A DNA stretch of 64,000 nt from Gnetum montanum (GCA_015680685.1 MNCI01012739.1:171058-235057); one strand, 5' to 3'; shown: positions 10,431 through 23,384, counted from the stretch's first letter. Made by a program: numbers and translations. Notes: generated by a model not told the origin, from the sequence alone.

Positions 10431-12296
10431 GGTTTTATGAAGAATTATAATAGCACTTGAAATAATTTCCCTTGGTTTGATTTCTTGTCCTACTCAATCT
10501 AAAATTCTTGTGATGATCTGTTTCCATGCTCATAGTCTTTGGAATGATTTTTTCCATTAATAAGATGAGACAAACCTCTATCAATATTGCTAGTTGAAGA
10601 TCTAGATCTCCAAAAATTAAGCTTAATGTTGATCTACAATTATAGTGTGTTTGTGATTTTTGCACATTGATCTTAAAAGTCCAAGATAAGTAGCACATAT
10701 GTAGGGGGAGCCTACATCTCAATCATCTTAGGGGCCATCAATTTAGGGGGAGTAATGAAGACTTCAACCAAAATGCACAATGAGAAAGAAAATAACTTCA
10801 AGAAGTATTTATTGGGATTACAAAGACTTGAATGATTGTGTATTAGGACTTTAAAAAATACTTAATGATATATGAATACTTAGTTCCTTATCATTATCTA
10901 GTGTTTGTAAATGATTGTGGCTATTGTATTAACTTGTACTAAAATCAAAACATCCATGACTTTCATATTATTTTGATAAATTTTTCTGGTTGAATCTAGA
11001 ATTACATGATGCTATCTATTAGATTAGTTTTCTTTTATCTTTGTTCTTTAGCATCAATCTATGTTGGTCCTCATGGATTTTGACTTGACCGCCCACCTAT
11101 CTGATGTTCAATCATAAGCTTAAGCATGAAGTATCTATTTTAATACAACAATTAGTTGATATTATGATCAAGGCCATGATCATTTTTGGGTATCTATGCT
11201 TTTGATTGAGTTATACATTGAATAATTTGCTTTGAGATGCATATTTTGGAAATTTGGTATGGCTAGTTTCAAGTTGTAGATTGCTATATGCTCATTTACC
11301 AATATGAAGATCCATACTAATTACTTATTTTGAAGACAAATTACTTGCTCATCAATGTTCATACTTCACTTTAAGCTTAAATATTGGTTGAAAATATTTA
11401 ATCAATTCTTGATATATGTGTGGAAATACTTGTAATATTCTTGCTTTCCTATTTGTGTGATACTTGGTGAAACACCTATTTCTATATGCTCTATCTTTGA
11501 TATTTTGTATTAACAAACTATTTTTACTTGATCATGTTTACCTTAGGAGAGAATTTTAGGGACTGTATGAATGTATATTTATCAACATGTTTTATTTTTG
11601 ATCAATCGTTTTGGATGTTGCATTTTCTTGAACAAACATTGAAGTATGCATGTCTCACTCTTAACTTTAACCTTTAAAATTGAATGTTGATCATTCTCAT
11701 TGAATTAATTACAACTACTTTTTTGACCTCAAAAGAGTAGTTCTCAATTTTTACAATCACCTCCTAAGTGGAGGATGCAGTACATTCCTCACTACATTTT
11801 AAGCAATCACATGATTACTCTATGGAAATGTATTCATCTGACATCAATGGTTTTCCATTGTGAAGTTGTATGGCTATATTTACCTCATCATGAAGATATG
11901 CCCATTTGCTAATGTTGTATAAAAATGAAGATTATCTAAATTCCAAGAACCTTGCACTACTAATGACTTATTATTTTAGAGATAGGTTGCTTAAGCCTTT
12001 ACTTCAACTTCAAAATTGAATTTCACTTGAAAGGTTTATTCTGCTCTTGCAACATTTGGGGCACCTATTCATGGACTTGATAAATACATACTTCCTATAT
12101 CTTTTTAGGATTATGAGTGATACTTGGCTCTTCATATTATGTGGATATTATTGTTCTTTTCTATCTTTTGTACCCATGTTTGCACACCTTATCCTTTTTT
12201 TTGTTGTTCAAAAAGGGAGAGAGTAGTATGGTTATATTTTCATGATCACAAATCCATTTTCTTAAGTTTTGAACATCACCAAAAAGGGAGAGATTT
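10431..12296 (+). other. RLC-1 internal region without recognisable genes
   Basis: This 1.9-kb AT-rich stretch lies between the gag remnant and the 3' LTR, where pol would be expected. I find no DSG protease, DDE integrase or YVDD reverse-transcriptase motif in any frame. Its last 30 bases are purine-rich (about 12276-12293) and serve as the polypurine tract. Confidence 0.5.
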
Positions 12297-13592
12297 TGGA
12301 CCTTTTGGTGTATTTTTTATGCTCAAAACATTAAGTAAAATGGAGACAAATGTTGTTTGTATGATTGTATGGTTATTGTGTTTGTAGGACTACATACATG
12401 AGAAACCAATATGAGCTAAAGAAGACAAGGAATGAACTATGCTAGAGCTCAAAGGAGGAGGTCACCCACATGTCCTCAAATGAACATCCAAAGAACATGA
12501 ACATGGACTTGATATTATACAAGAAAAGTGGACATTATTAAAGCATATAGAAGATCAAGGTTGCAAACAAGGAATGATGCATTTATCATGCAAGAGAACT
12601 TGAAGAAAGTCATCTCTGGGAAGTAGCAAATATCTTGGCAGATTCAAAGAGAACTCAGACAAAGACATCTTTAGAAATAGCAAGACATCTTTCTTAGACA
12701 AAGACATCTTTAGAAATAGCAAGACATCTTTCTTAGACAAAGACATCTTTCACAAGGTAGAGATGTCTTTACAGAATGTAGACCAAGTCCAGAAAGACAT
12801 CTACCACAGACAAAGATGTCTTCCAGAGTAGAGACTTTAGAAAGATATCTTTTAAGAAATAAAGACATCTTCCTAGAATTGAAGGCAAATATAGAGAGGT
12901 GTCTTAGGTGTTGAAAATATGTCTCCCATGATTATTAGTTACTATTCGCTAGCTGTTGCATAAGTTTTAAGAAGGATTTAACAACATGGCAACTATAAGA
13001 AGACTTGATGTGCATTGGGAAAAGTGCAAGCATTGTTGTATTCATTGTACAATCATTTATATCATGTAATTCTCTATTGCTCCTCATTGTCTAATCATTT
13101 TGGCTTTGTAAAGTGTGTTGTACCTGACTATGCAAGGATCAACAAATTGAGTTGCAATTATTCCTTATAATTCTTGTTCTTATTGCCCTGTGGGGTTGAT
13201 GTGCTTGAGCTTGTCAGGATCCTATAGGATTGAGTTGTTGGTGCTATGGTACAACACTCCGGTATGGAGCTCAAGATTGTAAAGGTTATGAAAGCCTTGA
13301 AACCACATTTCCAAGCCTAACGAGACCTTGTGATGTTGAGTGAATGGTGCTACATTACAACACTTTGGAGTGGGGCTTGACGACTATATAGGCTATGGAC
13401 CCTTCAACCATATTTTAAGAGAAACAAACTTTGGAGGTGTGCTTGCGATCTACCCTCCATGTGTGGACTACCCAAGTTGGGAAACCATGTTAAATTTAGT
13501 GGGTGTGCTTTGTATGTCTATTTTTTTAATCGGGATACTTATTCATCCCACCCCAACCCCTCCCCTCCCCACTCCAAGTTCAATGATTCACA
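12297..13592 (+). repeat. RLC-1 3' LTR
   Basis: This is the second copy of the 7324-8538 LTR. At 12655-12760 its AGACATCT units form a tandem array with a period of about 40 bases, which is longer than in the 5' LTR. The tail is rich in C runs. Confidence 0.85.
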
Positions 13593-13708
13593 ATAACATC
13601 TATGATATCTTAGTCGACTCATACACTTGAAAAAATGATGCTTCAGCATATCCCCACAACTCAGCTACTTGACATATCAAGTTTCATTAGTAAGGCCATA
13701 GGTATTTC

Positions 13709-15607
13709 ATGATCTTTGTGCATAAAAAACCTAAGAAGAAGGTAGATCAAATTTTCTTCATTGAAGAGTTAATGAATGCATTTAAGAAGGAACTTTCCAA
13801 AGTATCTCCTCAAGAAGAAATTGATTTTGAGACTATGCTCAAGCCTAGAACTCAACCAATTCCCAATGTCCCTCATAACATGTCTCTAATGGAGCTAACA
13901 GAGCTTAAAGTGCAAGTTCAAGAGCTATTGGATAAAGGTATGATCAAACTGATTATTTCACCTTTGAGTGCAATAGTGCTCTTTATGAAGAAGAAGGATG
14001 ATAGCTTGAGACTATGTATTGATTACAAATAGCTAAATCAAGTGATAGTCAAGAATCAGTATCCTCTACCTAGAATCAATGAATTTTTTGATCAATTAAG
14101 AGAAGATAAGATGTTCCTTAAGATTAACCTAAAGTTTTATCATCATCAAGTTAGGATGAGAGAGGAGGATGTGTCTAGAATGACTTTAAGGATAAGATAT
14201 GGGCATTATAAGTTCTTATTCATGCCCTTTAGACTCACTAATACACCAATAGTTTTATATGCTTGATGAACAATGTGTTACATCCTTACTTAGATCAATT
14301 TTTCATAGTCTTCATTAATGACATTTTAGTTTACTCTAAGGACAAAGAAGAACATAAGAAGTATTTAAGAATGGTATTGTGGACTTAAGAATTTAGCAGT
14401 TATATGCTCATGCTTCTAAGTGTATATTTTAGAAGAGCGAGATAAAGTTCTTTGGTCATATGATGTTCGGAGCAAATATAACTATGGATCCTTTTAAGAT
14501 AGTAGTGATTAAGGATTGGCCCATTTCAACCATGATGAATGAAGTTATAAGTTTCTTGGATCTAGAAGGATATTACAAGATATTTATAAAGGATTTGTCT
14601 AAGATTATGTTTTCTCTTAGTCTAATGCTTATTAAAAGGCTTTGAGGACACAAAACAAAGATTGATTTCAACACCTATCTTGATCTCACTAGATCTTGGT
14701 AAGCCTTATGATTTTTACATAAATGCTTTAGGATAAGATTTAGAAGGTGTTGTCATGAAAGATGACACAGTAGTCATTTATGCTTCTACATAGCTAAAAC
14801 CTCATGAGACCAAATATCCAACTCATGATCTAGAGTTTGACATCATTATCTTTGTTCATAATATTTGGAGGTATGACTTGTATGGAGAACAAATTACCTT
14901 TTGAACAGATCATAAAAGGTTATAATATATTAGGGATTGACTGTAGTTAAACATGAGACAAAGGTGATGGATAGAGTTACTACCAGATTTTGATTTTACA
15001 ATGCAGTATCATCCACGTAAAGACAATAAGGTTGTAGATGCACTAAGTAAGATAGTTATAAAACTCTACAGTCTTACTATCTTATGTATTTTGAAGGATA
15101 GGAAAAGTTCACAATAGAATTCAAGATTCTTGATTTCATGAGAAGATTACAAATCTTTTTCCAGTAGGTTCAATGTTTTTAATTAACTATTCTAGCTTAC
15201 TGAGATTTAAGAATAGGATGTTTATTCTGATTGTAATTAGGCATAAGATACTTGATTAGGCTCACTTAAGTAAGTATTAGATGCATCCTAGCAATGATAA
15301 AATGTATTACAACATTAATAGATAATACTAATGGCCTTGTATGAAGAAAGATGTTAGTGATTATGTAGCTAACTGTTTGGTGTATCAACAAAGGCAAAGC
15401 ATCAAAGGCGTAGTGGTTATCTTCATCCATACATCATTCTAGTGTGGAAATGAAAAAAAATTAGAATAGATTTACTAGATTGCATCGTATAAAGAGTAAT
15501 AAATGTTCCATCCTTATGATTATAGATCTTTTAACCAAATCTTCTTACTTCTTAGTTACAAAAGAAATAGCTAGTAAAAATGAGATTTCTTAGTTATTCT
15601 TGTTGGT
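13709..15607 (+). pseudogene. Gypsy pol: RT, RNase H and first part of integrase
   Basis: The frame shows a linker segment (FVHKKPKKKVDQ at the start), then RT blocks: LRLCIDY (about 14008), QYPLPRI (14057), the fingers-palm region with RMREED (about 14152), and RYGHYKFLFMPF (about 14198). The catalytic box at about 14310-14335 reads FIND where functional Gypsy RTs have two adjacent aspartates. An RNase H-type segment follows (14640-14960), then the start of integrase with a DLLTKS block near 15525. Many stop codons, most of the type TAG or TGA, break the frame. In the family these domains copy element RNA into DNA and insert it; this copy is dead. Confidence 0.8.
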
Positions 15608-15972
15608 GAAGAATCTAAAGAGCCTTGGATCTATGATCTAATCTATAAGAAAAGCAAGAACTTAGTTAGAACAAACATACTCTTGTGAGACTCTCTTACT
15701 TCTATATTTCTTCTATATTACAAATGAATATGTGCTGCTACAATTATATAGGCCTTGATCTCCCAAGAAATAGATTTGGAGAGATAAGCATGAATCTAGG
15801 AAATCACAAGGATGATCTTTATCATCTCATTTAAGGATATTTTTAATAAGGGATGAACTAAATATAGAATTAAATAGGAATTACTTGAATAAGATCTCAT
15901 TTTATTTAATATAGAATTATAGATGAGATCTATCTAATTATTTTGTGGAACATCTAGTCATCATACTCCACA
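15608..15972 (-). repeat. RLC-2 3' LTR
   Basis: Matches 22113-22460 with small insertions and substitutions. On the minus strand it follows the polypurine tract. Confidence 0.88.
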
Positions 15973-18957
15973 AACCAACCCACACCCCCTCCCAAATGAT
16001 GGTAAGAGATTCTACACCAAGGAAGTCTCTAAAAGATTCAAACTTCTGACGACTCAGAATCTTGCTAAAAATATCTACCATTTGTGCTTCAGTCGCACAA
16101 TGTTCCATGCTAAGTATGTTTTCTTGGATTAAGATTTTGAGATGATGATGCTTGATATATATGTGTTTGAAATGACCATGATGAATAGGATTGTGTTCCA
16201 TCACAATAGCACTTGTGCTATCACAATATAAACAAATGGAAATTCAAGTGTATATCCCATTTCAGTGAAAATGCAGTGGATCCATATGGCCTGAGTAGTA
16301 GCATTTCATGTCACTATGTATTCTACTTCTACTATTGAGTGAACGACTATAGATTGCTTCTTTGATCCCCAAGAGATAAGAGATGGACCAAAGAAAAAAC
16401 AAAAGCCAAAAGTTGATTTATGATCTTCAAGGTTGCCTCCCCAGTCTGCATCAATGTATCCCCATATCTTGAAATTTTTATGTCAATGAAATATGATCCC
16501 AAAATCTATCATAGTTTTTAGGTATCACAAAACCCATTTTTCCACTTTCCAATGTGATTCGTGTAGATCTTGCATGAACCAAAAGAGGTAGTTTACAACA
16601 AATTAGATGTCTAGATGGGTATTGGAAAGATACATGAGACTACCAATAAGGAAATAATATAGCGATGGATTGAAGGATGGGGATGTGTCATCCTTGGTAA
16701 GTTTTGTACCAAGGGAGAGTGGTGTATCTAAAGGATTACAATTAATCATGCCAAATTTCTTAATTAAGGATCGAGCAAATCTCATTTGGAATATGGAAAC
16801 TGATTTTGTTCTTTGGATAACTTGGAAATCCAAGAAATATGAAATCTTTCCCAAATTAGACATTTCAAATTCTTTTTTCATGGCATTAAGAAAAGTATTT
16901 CCTAATGCAACTGTAGATGAAAAATAGATTAAATCATCTACATATAAGCAAACAAAAATATAATCATCACTAGATACCTTTTTGTATATTGTTGTTTGGG
17001 ATTGAAGATTATTGAAGTCTTCTTACATGAAAAATGCATGAATACATGTGTATCATACACGTGGACCTTGCTTAAGCCCGTATAATGCTTTATGGAGCTT
17101 GTAAACATGATTTTTTTTCCTTTATCAATGAAACCTAGTGGTTGTTCCACATGAACTTCTTCATTAAGAAAAACATTAAGGAAAAGGCCACATCCATTTG
17201 ATAAACCACAAAAGTATTTCCTAATGCAACTATAGATGAAAAATAGATTAAATCATCTACATATAAGCAAACAAAAATATAATCATCACTAGATACCTTT
17301 TTGTATATTGTTGTTTGGGATTGAAGATTAGTGAAGTCTTCTTACATGAAAAATGCATGAATACATGTGTATCATACATGTGGACCTTGCTTAAGCCTAT
17401 ATAATGCTTTATGGAGCTTGTAAACATGATTTTTTTTGCTTTATCAATGAAACCTAGTGGTTGTTCCACATAAACTTCTTCATTAAGAAAAACATTAAGG
17501 AATGCAAAGGCCACATCCATTTGATAAATCACATAGTTAGCTTATGTAGCAATAGTAAGAAATATTCTTACAAATTTCATCTGTGAAACAAGAGCAAAGC
17601 TATCACAAAAATCTATACCTTCATGCTGGAGATATCCTTTGGCAACTAAGTGAGCTTTGAATTTTTTTTATTTTACCATACTAATTTCTTTTAATTTCAA
17701 ACACCCATTTTAATCTAATAATTAGCTTACCATGTGGATAAGAAACAAGGCTCCAAGTGTTGGTTTTATGAATTTTTTGTAGCTCTCTTTCCATGGCATC
17801 AATCTAGTAGTTATTTAGTGTAGCTTCAACAACTATGGATGGTTCCATCAAACCATCATTTCTCTCCACCCCAACCCCAATAGCGTAAGTAGCACAAAAA
17901 ACTCATCATCCAGGGTAGTGAAGAGAGCATCTTCAATAGGTTCCATGTCCTAGGTTGGCTGAGCATTGGTTTCCTAAAAATGACCTCAGGTCATTTGCCT
18001 TATAAAATTTCTATCCAGCATGTTGGAGGTTGATATTTAGCTAGCAAGGATTTTGATGGAATCCTCCATTGAGTGGAGATGGATGACATAGTTGATGTAG
18101 AAAGTGTCCCAAAGGAAATGATTTCTAATGAATGATTACTAGTATCATGATGTTGCAAAGTATTGGCCTAAGAACCAACAAGATTTTTATTCCAATGTAG
18201 AGTTGCATTGAAAACAGAGTTAGATGGAATTGATCCCATAAAACAAGGAAAAATAGCTAGCAATTTTATAATCTATCTCCAAATTCTGGCATTTACGTAG
18301 ATGTAAAAAACATTGTGTATGGGAAAATGGAACCTTGATATTGTGAGCTGTAGAATAATTAGTTAATGGTATCCAATGAACAGGCATTAATATTTGAGCT
18401 CCGTTGTGCTAGAATGTAGCAGGAGATGATGAGGTTAATGGTGGTATATACATAGCAAAAAAATTAGGGAAAACAACACCTTTATGGCCATGCCAATGTT
18501 GCAAATGATCAGAGAAAAAATCAGGCCATTGTGTTGGCAACTATTGGATAACATCATGAAGTGTGTTGGTAGGAGAAAGTAATGGCTAAAGGATCCATGG
18601 TGGTTGATAGTGCTAGAATTTGGCAAACGTATGCAAGTTGTTGTATCATGCACAATTAGAGTTAGCAGTAGTAGGCACGTCTTTGCCTCCACTACTACAG
18701 TTATTCCTACAAGAAAAATAGTCCACTGAAGGCATGTAGCACCTTGATTGGTGAACTGGGTAAAGTAGATCAATGGGTTAGTGGTGGAGGGCTAGACATG
18801 AATCTTGTGCCATAGGTCTTGTGGTAGTTGGTGAGGAAAAGCATGGGTCATGTACCATGTGACTAGTGTATCCATTCAATTTTGTAGATGATAACAACAT
18901 GGAAGACTACATGATTCTATCCAATGCATTTGTATGGTTGTTATTTTTTGTCAATTA
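15973..18957 (-). pseudogene. RLC-2 pol, RT and RNase H part
   Basis: On the minus strand, RT sequence with a MDVAFAFLN..L-type palm motif and EEVYVEQPLGF lies at about 17440-17530. Downstream are a LGKISYFLDFQV block (about 16840) and a RNase H end with MEHNPIHHGHFKHI and VDIFSKILS motifs (about 16050-16195). Stops and shifts are frequent. A 319-bp tandem duplication (16892-17533) copies part of RT, so the EQPLGF block occurs twice. The part above about 17600 is too decayed to follow exactly. Confidence 0.75.
16892..17533. repeat. Tandem duplication of about 319 bp inside RLC-2 RT
   Basis: Unit 1 (16892-17210) and unit 2 (17211-17533) are nearly identical; the differences seen are scattered substitutions and a four-base length change near the end. 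The duplication postdates the RT sequence it copies and may be genuine or an assembly effect. Confidence 0.85.
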
Positions 18958-18962
18958 CATGG

Positions 18963-19677
18963 TGATGAGTGGCAAGGTACCCCTATACTCAACCATACGA
19001 AACGAGCGTAGCACGTGCGATCCAGTCAAACTCCGCAGACTAAATGCCTACATGCCNNNNNNNNNNNNNNNNNNNNNNNNNNNNNNNNNNNNNNNNNNNN
19101 NNNNNNNNNNNNNNNNNNNNNNNNNNNNNNNNNNNNNNNNNNNNNNNNNNNNNNNNNNNNNNNNNNNNNNNNNNNNNNNNNNNNNNNNNNNNNNNNNNNN
19201 NNNNNNNNNNNNNNNNNNNNNNNNNNNNNNNNNNNNNNNNNNNNNNNNNNNNNNNNNNNNNNNNNNNNNNNNNNNNNNNNNNNNNNNNNNNNNNNNNNNN
19301 NNNNNNNNNNNNNNNNNNNNNNNNNNNNNNNNNNNNNNNNNNNNNNNNNNNNNNNNNNNNNNNNNNNNNNNNNNNNNNNNNNNNNNNNNNNNNNNNNNNN
19401 NNNNNNNNNNNNNNNNNNNNNNNNNNNNNNNNNNNNNNNNNNNNNNGGGGACTCCTACTGCGGGCACATGGAAAATATTCTATCTCTGGGGTGATCAATC
19501 CGCCAGAGCTTTGCTACTTTACGCCTAGGATTTGAAATGAGGGGAGTGCCACCTCTTATTTATAGATATGGCGGCGGACCGCGATATCACGTACGCGATA
19601 TCGCAGGGGATGCAATATCGCGTTGGTCGCGATATTGCGTACGCGATATCGCGGCTTGTGCAATCTGCGTCTCATCA
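18963..19677 (-). mobile_element. PAL-family solo LTR, copy C, with 5-bp target duplication
   Basis: The copy begins TGATGAG and ends CTCATCA, a 7-bp terminal inverted repeat. It is flanked by CATGG on both sides (18958-18962 and 19678-19682). Internal coding sequence is absent, so it is a solo LTR left by LTR-LTR recombination, although 390 unknown bases lie in its middle. A minus-strand TATA box (19552-19566) stands beside a palindromic array (about 19578-19653). It interrupts RLC-2 between integrase and RT. Confidence 0.88.
19057..19446. other. Assembly gap, 390 N
   Basis: The gap lies inside the PAL solo LTR. By comparison with the 829-bp copy at 41713-42541 the missing piece should be about 500 bases, close to the gap size. 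The gap probably reflects the difficulty of placing reads in this repeat family. Confidence 0.99.
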
Positions 19678-19682
19678 CATGG

Positions 19683-22082
19683 AATTTTTATGTAAATCAA
19701 ATCCACCAATTCCAGAAGAACGTGTAGCAGTTTTAAGGTGGTGTGGCTGCAATCCATTGTTATCAATAACACTTTTCCTTGTGTATGGTATATTTTTTGG
19801 CTACTATCCCACATCATGTGTATGTTTTCCTCCACATTATTTACAAGAATTAGCTACAAATTCACTAAAGTGTACATCACATGACTCTATCACCTTTTTA
19901 TTCTCTTCATCACAACATTTGTAGGCTTTGTACTTTGTGGCATGACCAAGGAAAATACAAGGTATAGCTTTCATATCTAATTTTTGCTAATTTTGTGCAG
20001 GGATTTGCACATAGCAAGGAGATCCAAAGACTTTTAAATGAGAGATATTTGGTGGATGATCATACCAGAATACATAGGGTGCTTTTTCTTGAATTAACCT
20101 TAATGGCATCCTATTTAAAAGATAAATTGATGTTGCACAAGCTTTTGCCAAAAACTTATTTTCTAAACCTGACATTTGAAGTAGACACCTTGCCATTTTG
20201 ACCACTATTTTATTTTTCCCCTTAGTGATGCCATTTTGTTGGGGTGTAAATGATGTGGTAGTTCAATGAATAGTTCCATTTTTCTTACAAAATTCATTAA
20301 ATTCATTTGATAGAAATTCACAACCACAATCTATCTAGATTTTTTTTAATTATATTTCCACTTTAATTGTCTACTTCCACCTTGAACTCCTTAAAAAAAT
20401 CCCACTATTTGATATTTTAATTTAAGAAAATATCCCCAAGAAAATCTTGAAAAATATCCACTATGATTAACATATATCGGCTTTTACCTAGGCTCAATGT
20501 TTGCATGGGATCACATAAATCGATATGAACTAGATCTAATTTTTCTTGAGATCTATGTTCTTTCCTAGGAAATGGCAGTCTTGTAATTTTTCCTAGTTGA
20601 CATATGTCACAATCATGATTATCTGGAAACAAAAATTGTTACATACCTCTTATAATTTCTCCCTTTTTCATGCAATCCATTGAGCCAAAGTTGATATGTC
20701 CTAACCGAGCATACCATAGCCATGCTATGTCTTCGATTATAGTGAGATAATGAACATCCTTTTGCATATGCAACTTTTACATCAAATTCTTGCTTATAGG
20801 GATAATGGCAATACCTTTATCATCATTAGCCTTCGATATTTTGCAAACATATTTTTTAAATTCAACATGATATCCATTGTGACATAATTGTCCCACACTT
20901 AATAAATTCTTTGAAAGATCCAAAACAAAATAGATCTGAGAAATAACATATTTGTTACCTTGAGTTTTTGTGAAGGCAAGCGATCCAATCCTAGTAATGG
21001 TTAGCTTCTTCCCATTATCTATAGTTAGCTTTCCATCATATTTTTCTAAACTTGAGAATAATTTCTTATTCCCTATCATGTGATTGCTACACCCAATATC
21101 AACATACCAAATATTGTTGTTGTTGCCAGCATCTAGTACCATTGTAGAAATTAGAAGTTGATCTTCCTCCTTTTTAGTATAAAACAATTGCTTACCTTTT
21201 CGTTGATCTTCATGTTCTACAATTTTTGCTTTTCCCTTCTCTTCATTCTTCTTCCTTGACCAACATTCAAGATTATTGTGGGTGTTGGTACCATAGAAAT
21301 CACAATGCTTACCTTCCTTTGATTGATTTGATCTTCCGTGACCACAAACTCCGGATCTGCTGTGACAACATCCACATCCTTTGAATGAGGATCCACCTGA
21401 GGATCTTTGATGTTCATTTTGATTGGATTTTCTCTAAAATTATGCTTGAAATGCATTTGCTGATGAATCCTCACAATCAGTAATTCTTTGCTCATATGTC
21501 CTTAAGCTTCCTACGAGCTCAATCATGGTCATCTTATTGAGATCTCTTGCTTCTTTAATAGCCACAACAATAGGATCATATCATCAAGTTACACTTTGAA
21601 GGATCTTTTCAACAGCATGCCTTTCCTCAAGTGTTTCTCCACAACATTCAAGTTCATTTCAAACTTTTGAAATTATATTTTCTAAATCTAGCATGCGCAA
21701 AGATTCAAAATCTTTCCTTAAAACTTGTAACTTGACAACACAAACTTTTGATGATCCCTTGTATGTAATCTCCAGTGCATCCCATGCAAATTTGCTTGTT
21801 TGATGCAATTTTCACATCTAACCCAGATTAAATAATGAATAATGCTTTTGCATCTTTCTTATGAAGCTCCTTGACTTCACTCTTTTGTTCTTCCTTCAAG
21901 GCTTGAAATGTTGCTTGATCAACATCTTGGAATCCATTTTCAACAAGATCCCATAGATCTTGTGAGATCAAAAATGTTTGCATCTTAATTACCAAATACT
22001 CATAATTCTCTCCATTAAAAATAGGAACTTGGAGAGACATGGATCTATGATTTTGGGTCATGCTGGAGAGATTTGTTGTCAT
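19683..22082 (-). pseudogene. RLC-2 gag, protease and integrase part
   Basis: Gag starts with ATG at 22082 (minus) shortly after the primer-binding site and shows a VPIFNGENYEY block. A Cys knuckle near 21300 has lost its second Cys (CDFY in place of CxxC). Protease shows WYVDIGCSNHM at about 21080-21115, in which the usual DSG has become DIG. Integrase shows a CDICQLGK zinc part (about 20600) and, near 20010-20200, the typical end NRMP...LKVFGSPCYV. Frames are broken by stops and shifts. Confidence 0.78.
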
Positions 22083-22112
22083 GAATCTGAACTAACTAGC
22101 TCCAATACGAAA

Positions 22113-22460
22113 TGAAGAATCTAAAGGGCCTTGGATCTATGATCTAAGCTATAAGGAAAGCAAGAACTTAGTTAGAACAAACACACTCTTGTAAGACTCT
22201 CTTACTTTTGTATTTCTTCTATATTACTCTGCTACAATTATATAGGCCTTGATCTCCCAAGAATAGATTTGGATAGATAAGCATGAATCTAGGAAATCAT
22301 GGGGATGATCCTTATCATCTCATTTAAGGATCTTCTTAATAATGGATAAACTAAACATAAATTGGATAGGAATTACTTGAATAGGATCTCATCTTATTTA
22401 ATATTTATGGATGAGATCTATCTGATTCTTTTGTGGAACATCTAGTCATCATATTCCACA
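22113..22460 (-). repeat. RLC-2 5' LTR
   Basis: On the minus strand it starts TGTGGAATATG and ends CTTCA just before the primer-binding site. It matches 15608-15972. Confidence 0.88.
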
Positions 22461-23384
22461 ATTAGAGATTATCATATTACATCGATTTTTAAATAAAATT
22501 GTGTTGGACAAACATCCTCTAAGTTTACTTCTAGATTTTAGTAGTTTTTTTAGAAGAGTCTAAGTAATACGTTAAATCTCATCTCAATGTATTATCTTTA
22601 GACAAATGATCAAACAAAGAGAATTAATCATACTTTAGAGGATATGCTTAAAATTTTTGCTCTAGGCTATAGAGACAATTGGGATAGAGTCTTCCTATTG
22701 GAAAGGTCTACTTATAATAACGGTCATTAGGCTAGTTTGAAAGTGGCACCTTATGAAATGTTGTATAATAGATCTTGTCATACACCTCTTTGCTAGGATT
22801 GTGTGTAGGATAGATAGAGGACCCGAATAGATTTCATTAAAGAGGCTATAGAATAGATTAATATTATTAAAGGCATAGTTTTGGTAGCTCAAGACAAATA
22901 TATGAAGTATGCAAACAATAGGTGATGACCTTTGGAGTTCAATGTTGATGATTAAGTTTTCCTCAAAGTTTCATCTTAGAAAGGGATGATGAGGTTTGGA
23001 AAAAGAAAAAAATTAGATCCTCATTACATTAGTTCTTTTCAATTTTGAGGAAAATTTGAGAAGTTGCTTCTCAACTTGATCTTTCACAACAATTGCAATT
23101 GATTCATAATGTGTTTCATGTTTCTATGTTAAGAAAGTATGTTGCAAATCCGAGTCACAAGTTAGATTGGCCAATCTGTAGCTTCAACTCAATGTCAATT
23201 TTGTAGAGTGACCAGTTACGATTGTAGACCGAATGAAGAGAAGATTAAGAAGTAAGGCTATTCTACTGGCAAAGGTTATTTGGAAAAGGCATGAAGCTCA
23301 AGAAGCAACATGGGAACTAGAGAAATCCATTTATACCTCACACCCTAAGATCTTCTAGGAGAAACATTCTTAAGAGGAAGAGTA
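22461..23384 (+). pseudogene. Gypsy integrase, second part, and chromodomain-like tail
   Basis: After the RLC-2 insertion the Gypsy frame resumes with a RDYHITSIF block (the integrase core), then a HTLEDMLK motif (about 22630), LERSTYNN (about 22698) and VAPYEMLY (about 22744). The C-terminal part shows HNVFHVSMLRKYV (about 23095-23140) and a WKRHEAQEATWELE block (about 23280-23325), which resembles the chromodomain tail of plant chromoviruses. Stops are scattered throughout. The purine tract just before 23385 is the polypurine primer of the 3' LTR. Confidence 0.8.

Larger units (their letters stand above)
7324..13592 (+). mobile_element. Copia element RLC-1, gag-only, with both LTRs
   Basis: LTRs at 7324-8538 and 12297-13592 start TGGACC and end CACA. 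A tRNA-Met-type primer-binding site (TGGTATCAGAGC, about 8541-8552) follows the 5' LTR, and a purine-rich tract precedes the 3' LTR (about 12280-12293). Between them only gag-like sequence is recognisable; protease, integrase and reverse transcriptase are not seen. The 3.8-kb internal region therefore belongs to a deleted or non-autonomous element. No clean 5-bp target duplication was found (AGCTA before, ATAAC after), so one end may be rearranged. Confidence 0.85.
15608..22460 (-). mobile_element. Copia element RLC-2 (minus strand), split by a solo LTR
   Basis: LTRs 15608-15972 and 22113-22460 read TGTGGA...TTCA on the minus strand. A primer-binding site of the TATTGGAGC type follows the 5' LTR (about 22095-22110, minus), and a strong polypurine tract (GGGAGGGGGTGTGGG, about 15977-15991, minus) precedes the 3' LTR. 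Inside, on the minus strand, run gag, protease, integrase, RT and RNase H remnants in Copia order. Flanks GTTGG (15603-15607) and ATTAG (22461-22465) differ only by two transitions and probably were the target duplication. The PAL solo LTR at 18963-19677 sits between integrase and RT. Confidence 0.88.

Noticed and set aside
12555-12746. Minus-strand frame with a repeated 14-residue peptide
   Set aside because: It is only the translation of the AGACATCT tandem array in the RLC-1 3' LTR.
18866-19528. Open frames crossing 19057-19446
   Set aside because: They are open only because N bases contain no stop codons.
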